Source of the DNA: Methanobacteriota archaeon
GTDB taxonomy: Archaea > Thermoplasmatota > Poseidoniia > Poseidoniales > Thalassarchaeaceae
NCBI GenBank assembly: GCA_002712645.1
Contig: PAUH01000029.1
Span: 24,850-32,672, forward strand
Direction of reading: 5' to 3'
Length of the DNA: 7,823 nt
Below, in pieces: positions 1-6,300 of this stretch. The notes below the pieces were generated by a model. The model did not search any database and was not told the DNA's origin. It saw only the letters and a program-made list of their open reading frames with translations. The position numbers were made by a program, and so were the translations under genes. Positions within the stretch are counted from its first letter, which is position 1, and each line of letters starts with the position of its first letter.

Positions 1-110
1 GGCTTCGTACTGAGTTTGCCGGGCGTTGGGAGCCTATGATAATCCAGAGCTTCCTCGCGCAGACGGTCGTCCTGCATACTTGCACCCCAACGAATACCGG
101 AAGCCCTCAT
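1..110 (-). CDS. maeB: Malic enzyme, N-terminal fragment (partial, runs off the left edge)
   Basis: Reading the minus strand from the ATG at 110-108 gives 36 codons with no stop before the window edge. Residues 21-33 read ALDYHRLPTPGKL and are followed by STK plus two bases (CC) compatible with proline. This matches the start of MaeB-type malic enzymes, where a box like A-L-x-[FY]-H-x-x-P-x-P-G-K-[IL] precedes ...TKP. The family catalyses oxidative decarboxylation of malate to pyruvate with NAD(P)+ and divalent metal, in the cytoplasm, feeding pyruvate and NADPH pools. Only the leader of the malic N-domain is present; catalytic Tyr/Lys, metal ligands and cofactor site are outside, so cofactor preference and any C-terminal phosphotransacetylase-like domain cannot be judged. 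A second ATG (77-75, Met12) gives MQDDRLREEALDYHR, closer to the usual family start, so the true start may be there. A GAGG lies 14 bases upstream of the first ATG; an in-frame TAA a few codons further up closes the frame. Family call is firm, symbol less so. Confidence 0.8.
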   Translation of the reverse strand, partial: MRASGIRWGASMQDDRLREEALDYHRLPTPGKLSTK

Positions 111-131
111 CGCTATGATGGTATCCTCTAG

Positions 132-137
132 TTAATT
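132..137 (-). promoter_or_regulatory. Candidate archaeal TATA-like box for the malic enzyme
   Basis: TTAATT is centred about 25 bases upstream of the minus-strand ATG at 110. Archaeal TATA boxes usually lie about 26 bases before the transcription start, so this placement would fit a leaderless or near-leaderless mRNA beginning at that ATG. The alternative is that the AATATT core of the palindrome (151-156) is the TATA element, giving a short leader containing GAGG. The choice is inference; only position and base composition support it. Confidence 0.35.
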
Positions 138-145
138 CACCCGTT

Positions 146-161
146 TACCCAATATTGGGTA
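146..161. promoter_or_regulatory. Perfect 16-bp palindrome, candidate shared operator
   Basis: TACCCAATATTGGGTA is identical to its reverse complement over all 16 bases; the flanking pair (145 and 162, T and T) breaks the symmetry. It lies 35 bases from the minus-strand ATG at 110 and 42 bases from the plus-strand ATG at 204. Such symmetry is typical of a site for a dimeric helix-turn-helix regulator, and the position would let one protein affect both divergent promoters. The AATATT core could instead serve as a symmetric TATA element. With no spacer, it would form a poor hairpin, so an RNA role is unlikely. Confidence 0.45.
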
Positions 162-192
162 TGAAACTCTCCCCGAACATCAACACGTCCTC

Positions 193-201
193 TTAATTAT
201 A
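193..201 (+). promoter_or_regulatory. Candidate archaeal TATA-like box for the giant surface protein
   Basis: TTAATTATA is the only strongly A/T-rich run just before the plus-strand gene. Its centre is about 28 bases upstream of the ATG at 225 but only a few bases upstream of the ATG at 204. If it is the real TATA box, transcription would begin near 225 and the message would be leaderless from Met8, making the ATG at 204 untranscribed. If the palindrome core is used instead, the ATG at 204 would have a short leader without a Shine-Dalgarno match. Confidence 0.35.
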
Positions 202-203
202 GG

Positions 204-323
204 ATGATGAAGGCGACTAAACTTATGAGGCGGCGATCGAGTACGACGCGCCCTTCGAAAAGGCACACTTACACAGCCTTTGCAATCGTCATTCTGATGA
301 TTTCCATGCCGTGGTCAGCGTCT
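204..323 (+). other. Sec-type signal peptide of the giant protein
   Basis: The N-terminus has a strongly basic region (RRRSSTTRPSKRH, residues 9-21) followed by a hydrophobic stretch (YTAFAIVILMISMPW, 23-37) and small residues SAS at 38-40, a plausible signal peptidase I site, before the acidic mature start LDMDNE. There is no lipobox cysteine, so lipoprotein processing is unlikely. The double-arginine run is not followed by the usual Tat pattern, so Sec export is the better reading. From Met8 the basic region is a more typical length than from Met1. Confidence 0.8.
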
Positions 324-3300
324 CTTGATATGGATAACGAATCCATATCAATGAATGTCTCGGATGGAACATGGGGTTCCTCCGGGACCGTCGATACGGA
401 TTGGGTAGAGGTCGGCTCAGAATCGACCGGTCTTTCCACCACAATCGTCGACCACCCCCCAGGGGCATCTATAGAGAACCTCACCTTCGAGATAAGAGTC
501 AACGGATCAGCAGGAGTGTGTGCGACAAACCCCATACTCTCACTCGTTGATGCTAATCAGGAGATATTCGATGGCAGTGGAATAGGGGGCTTCGGATGCA
601 ATCAGCAATACACCCCTCAGACCGTTATCGACGATACTCTCGACCCATACGCGTATGCAGAGAGTGGGTTTTTACTCCCTTCCGGCGCAGTCTTAACAGA
701 TTTAGTAATAGAAGCATTACGCCCCGCCTCACCACGATTATCCCCCTCAAATCCTGAGATAATGATACACGATACCACTGTAGATTCTAATTCAGGGCGC
801 CTAATTATTTTGGTGGACGACGAGCTGCTAGTCATTGATGAGACCGTCACATCGCCAATAGTGCACATCGAATCCATCAATGCACGTTCCGTCAAAGCCA
901 TACACGCTGAAGATCGGCTCATGGCAATTACCGAATCAGGAATGCTGTTGGTATACCAATTGAGCGATTTTGACCTTATCGGAGAGTATAATTTGTCAGC
1001 ACAAGGAACCGGTGCAATGTCCCCGGGTTTGTGGGATGATACAATTCCATCATATGTTTCTGTCATTGAGGACGACTCAACGTGGATAGCACACGGGTGC
1101 GATATTTTCTGGAGAGCAGCTAATACGTCATTCAACAATTGGGCATTCTACGATCTCTGCAATTCAAATCCATCACAAGCTCCATTTTCTTCCATATACG
1201 CTACTTCTGATGCAGTGTATCTTGGAACAGATGGCGATGGTCTGATCATACTAGAACGCTCAGAAGATGAAAGTACGGTCGAGATTGTGTGGTCAAATAC
1301 CACATACCATTCAACAGAACCGGGTATTACAGCTACCATTCGATCAGACTCGATTTCGTCGATCGAGATGATGGATGAACAGATCCTCGTAGGGGGAGAA
1401 GGTGGAGTAGATCGACATCATCTTCCATCCAACTCATGGCTATCTCCCTGGACTACGTCTAACTGGCTCAACTCTAATGATGTCGCTAACCTGCTTACTA
1501 TCGACAACACGACGTACATATCCACGTCATCGATGATTCATAGATTCGATACAGAGACAATGACATTCGTGGACGACATAACTCCCGATCAGGCTGATCT
1601 AGATCAATTCGACGTTGTATTCCCATGGCCTGAAGTCAGCCAAAGAATCGTTGCTTCAGACGGATCAGGGTCTCTTGCAATAATCATCGATATGATTGCG
1701 GCCCCTCCTCTTGAAATCGCCAGCGGTCCATCGATTTTGCAGCCTGAAGTAGTTTCAGTCGTTTCCACAACTTCAGGCGAGCAGGCATGGTTTGCCGGAG
1801 GCAGTGCAATCGATCGCTTCGACTCGGAGTCTAAGAGATGGCTGGGTCTAATCGATTACTCATCAGAAGGCATAGATTCCCAGATAACCGACATAATACA
1901 GATCAACTCAGGACAGGTGCTGGCATCGACATCAGGTCACGGCATAATCCTTCTAGATCCAGCCTCGGGCCTGCTGACAGGTACGGTAGCCGGCTCAGAC
2001 GTCTCAGAGATATCATCGATGATATTCAATGAAAATACGGGAGACGTCATAGTCTCAATGCCTGGCTATGGCATAGCAATCGGGAATACTTCGAACATTG
2101 ACGATTATGCATTCTTCGATGAGGATTCAGGACTCGACTCCCTTGATTTCACCTCGATGGCTGTAAGATCGGACACAGTTTACATCGGGACCAATGACGC
2201 CGGTGTTATCCGAATTGAAATCTCAACCGAAACAGTGCTGTCGTCTTGGAGGTCGCTCGGGGTTGATGATGTCGAGAACGCTCCAATAGCATACTACCCC
2301 CCTGATGACACAATTTTCCTAGGGCTCAAGGGATTCGGCATCATAATCCTAGACCGATTCACAGGCGAAGTCTTGCACATATGGGACGAGGCCAGCGGCA
2401 CACTCCCCGATGACGAGGTGAATGACATACACGCCGATGCAAATGGCGGCATCACGATCGCAACAGAGGGGCCTTCTTTCTGGGACCCAGGAATCGCAGC
2501 CTCATGGGATGGCTCCGATTATCTCTCTCCCTCGTGGTCAATATTCCCAACATCCATCCCAGGCAGAAATAACGACCCATACCAGTTCTTCGAGGCATCT
2601 AGTGACGTTGACGGAGTATACATGGGCACAAACCGGGGTGCTTGCATGTGGGATTGGACATACGATTTAGTCGGTTGTTGGAGTGAGGATGACGGTCTAC
2701 CTTCTCGTTTTGTCGGGAGCGTCTCCATATTAGAAGCGAATCGCCTCTATGCTGGAACCTCCGAAGGAGTGGGAATCATTGACACTCTGAATGGCATAGT
2801 GGTAGATGTCTGGACTGCGGCTGCAGACTCGGAGCAGACAGATGTTGTCCAAATCGGCACGGTCCTCTATCTCGGCGTCGAAGAAACCGGAATCGCCAGA
2901 TACGATCTGATAAATGAGGAATGGCTCAGCACTTGGGATGGCACATATGGCGTGATTGAGAATGAATACATCACCATGCTCGTTGAAGGGCAAGATCCGG
3001 GCACTATCTGGGCAGGGGGTTATTTCGGACTGGTTCTAATCGATGCGGCCAACGGGACCACTCTAATTGACTGGGATCTGGGAACAAACCCCAATGGCCC
3101 AACGCTCCCCAATCAACCGCCATCCGCAATCGCTATCCATCAGGATATTTTGCATTATCAGCAAATCACTCAAGGCAACCAGTGGTGGCAAAGCAGAGAT
3201 AGCATAGCACGAATCAATCTCACTAGTAATGCGTCTCTGAGCGAGATAGACACTACAGACAGCCTCGGATATAATGGTCAGATACGAGGTATGGAATTGA

Positions 3301-6300
3301 TACAAGACCAACTCTGGCTGAGCGTTACAGAAACCCAGGGCTGGGGCGGGAGCGCAGGCTCAGGAGACATCGCAAGATGGAACATAACGTCCTCATCATG
3401 GGTAGATCCCCTAGGGACCACTGGAAACGTCGAGAGGGTCAATGCCCAATTCTTAGGAGATTGCTTCCCAAATGCATCCAATGGATGTGAATTTTGGGTT
3501 TCTTACGGCGAGTCTGTATTACGACGATACAACGCTTCCAACATGCTCCTGCTCGACGAGTGGGACGACATACCCGGTCCAATAAGGGGCATGGAATCCA
3601 TGGGCGACGAGCATCTCTTTGCTTCTATGGATGGAATACTGAGGTGGGATACCAACAACTCCACATTCCTCACGCCATGGACTCCCGGATCCGGGATGCC
3701 GGCAAATGTAGATGATGAGGTCTACTCAATGCTGTCTGTTGGAGACGATCTCTGGATTGGGACATATCAGGGCGGTTCGTCCGATGTCTCTCTATGGAAT
3801 AGCACACAAGATCAGTGGACTGTTTATTCTGCCAACAGCCTCGGGTCCTTCGCATATCCGGCCGATCTCAATCTTTGTGACGGTATTGTACACGTGGCGT
3901 TCGGCCAAGTAGCCTGGTGGTCTCCGGGCTTCGTCGCGAGATATGATTACGAAGACCATGATGGAAATAGCGTAACGGATGAATGGATTGATTCATGGGA
4001 TAATTCGGACCTCTCAGATTCAGACCCAAGAGCGGTCGCTTGTGACGAGGCCCATCCAATGGCGTATGTTGCATTCGATACCGACAATGTGGGAATCGAC
4101 AGGTACTCGTATTCCTCCTCTTCATTCGAATCAACGATACTCCCTTCTGATGGAATAGCAATTGAACCGGTCTTCCCAGGTGGTTTGCTGCATGACGACG
4201 ATCTTCTGATAGCAAGCCACGTGGACCAAGGAGGCATATCCAGGGTCGAGACTTCTGGCAGCGTATTCCTGACAGGCACGGTCCTTGGTGCCGGGATGGA
4301 TGGAAGCTCGATCGCTCGAGCACCCCCTCTATCCGACTCTGCATACGCAATAGGGCGTTCTGGTGAAAACTCCGGAATCAACAGAGTCGATCGACTAGAT
4401 CCAACCGGCCTGATTCAGGGAGGATACGACGAGCTGTATCTCCTTCCTTCTGGCAATGTAGTCGAATTCGTTTCCAATGATACGAAAGTATGGGCTGCGA
4501 TAGGCCCATCTGCTCAGTGGCAAGGAAATTCGGGTTACGGTGAGACAATCCTTGAAGGTGATTTAGATACGACTGGAAACGTTTCATGGGTCAAGGCATT
4601 CAATTTCAATGACGATATCATCGTCGATATGCTTCTGGATGGCGATATGTTATGGGTAACCACTACCTATCAGGGATTGATAAAAATCGATTTGACCACA
4701 AGTCAGAGAAGAACGCATCCAGGCTCAGTTCACGGGTCCATGGATGGGATGCACATCGATGGGAATCACCTCTATGTGGGACTCACCAGTGTTTTCGATG
4801 CAGCCTCAGGCTTTCAACCGATAGACATTGCAACCAGAATATGGGATGAGCCTGCCTTGCTGGCAGCATTGCCATCCAACAATATTGGAGATTTCGAGCG
4901 CGTAGGTAATGTGACGCACATAGCTACTTCCGTCGGCATTGGAAGATATGACGAGTCAACTTCCCAATGGCTTGATCCCATCACATCCTATGACGGCCTA
5001 CCGCCTAACGCACAGAATTTGGAATGGGTCGCCGCTACCCCCTATGGGGACGTACTCGTCGTAAGCGGCCCAGGCGGCATTTCCTTTGTCTCAGACCCCA
5101 GCGGTAACGCCTCAGTCGTCGCGAGAGTGACTCAGGCCGAGGGTCTGATGTCCACTGCGATCGCTGATTTCACTATAGCACCCGCATCTAGCGGGAACTT
5201 CACTCTCCCCGACGGGAGTATAGTTCAATTAACTCAGCCACGAGTGCTTTTAGCATCTCATTCAGGCTTTGGCAACTCGAGACCGTGGATTTCTTCGTGG
5301 TCGATAGACAACGAGACCATGTTGAGGGATTACCCTCTTGATATGCTTCCGAGCAATACGGTTACAGCATTAGCTTCAGACAATTGGGGCATCCACATCG
5401 CCACCGAAACCGGTCCAATATACCATTACAATGCATCATCCTATTCGATGGAGGTAGGCGCCGCCGCCGGGTCGATGCAGTCCTGGCCTGTGACCTCCAT
5501 GCTTTCTGACGGCTCAAGAATAGTCGCAGCAGGAAGCGGCTTCAACATAATCGGAGTCGTTAATCACGATGTAAGGGCATACGATTCCGCCATGGACTCA
5601 TACGTGAACGACATAGCACTCTACGGCACAACACTGGCTCTCGCTACCGACGAAGGCGTCTTGGCGTACCGACCTTACTGGACTCTCGAGCAGGTATATG
5701 TCGATGAATACGCCCGAGCAGAGAATCTAGATTTGACTATTCTGGGCAGAACTACTGACATCACAGACCACACACGTCCGGGGAATGACATCGAAATTCA
5801 ATCAGGGCTCATCGTTCCTGACCCTTCCATCTCGACGGGCCAGACCCAGTACTATGGGGCAATCCCATTCTCTTGGTACCCAGCCATTTTCACAAGCCTA
5901 TCTTCTTCTCAGCCAATTTGGTCCACGACTAAAGAACTCAATTACACCGGATCATGGAACCTGTCTACTCAGACAGGACTCCAACAACTTCTCCAACTCG
6001 CAGTGGATAATGCCGGCACTCCCTCAGATGCGAACTGGGAATTTGCACTCTCGCCCCCGGACTCAGGCAAGATTGAGATACGGATAACATACGATTGGAT
6101 AAGACAGGAGATACCGACATCAATCACACTTCTCACCGACCGTCCTAATGACGCAGGCGATGGGTTGACTGTGAATTGGGCGATTTCCGAGGACCCCAGT
6201 TTTGTTTCATACGACATATTCCTCTGGGATATGGCTTCGAACGGGTGGGATTCGGATACTCTGGAGGCTAATGGAGTACCTCAAACCGCATCCACACCCA

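Larger units (their letters stand above)
111..203. other. Divergent intergenic region between the malic enzyme and the giant surface protein
   Basis: This stretch separates two genes transcribed outward, so it must hold both promoters. Visible elements are two TTAATT boxes (132-137 and 193-198), a perfect 16-base palindrome (146-161), and a GAGG on the minus strand (128-125). I see no RNA gene, terminator hairpin with T-tract, or small reading frame here. The plus frame of the giant gene is closed upstream by TGA at 162-164, so its start lies between 165 and the first ATG at 204. Confidence 0.75.

Noticed and set aside
617..1138. A 173-codon open frame on the minus strand inside the giant gene
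   Set aside because: It is antisense to the signal-proximal part of a continuous gene, its translation is serine/methionine-rich with no recognisable domain, and it has no promoter-like sequence. The stop-free run follows from the codon bias of the sense strand.
3868..4381. Two overlapping minus-strand open frames of 160 and 144 codons
   Set aside because: They overlap each other in different frames and both lie antisense to propeller blades that fit the repeat pattern well. Neither product resembles a known protein.
801..5690. Recent tandem DNA duplication or recombination-prone repeat array
   Set aside because: The repeats are visible only at protein-pattern level. I saw no long identical nucleotide stretches between blades, so the duplications are old and an assembly artefact is unlikely.
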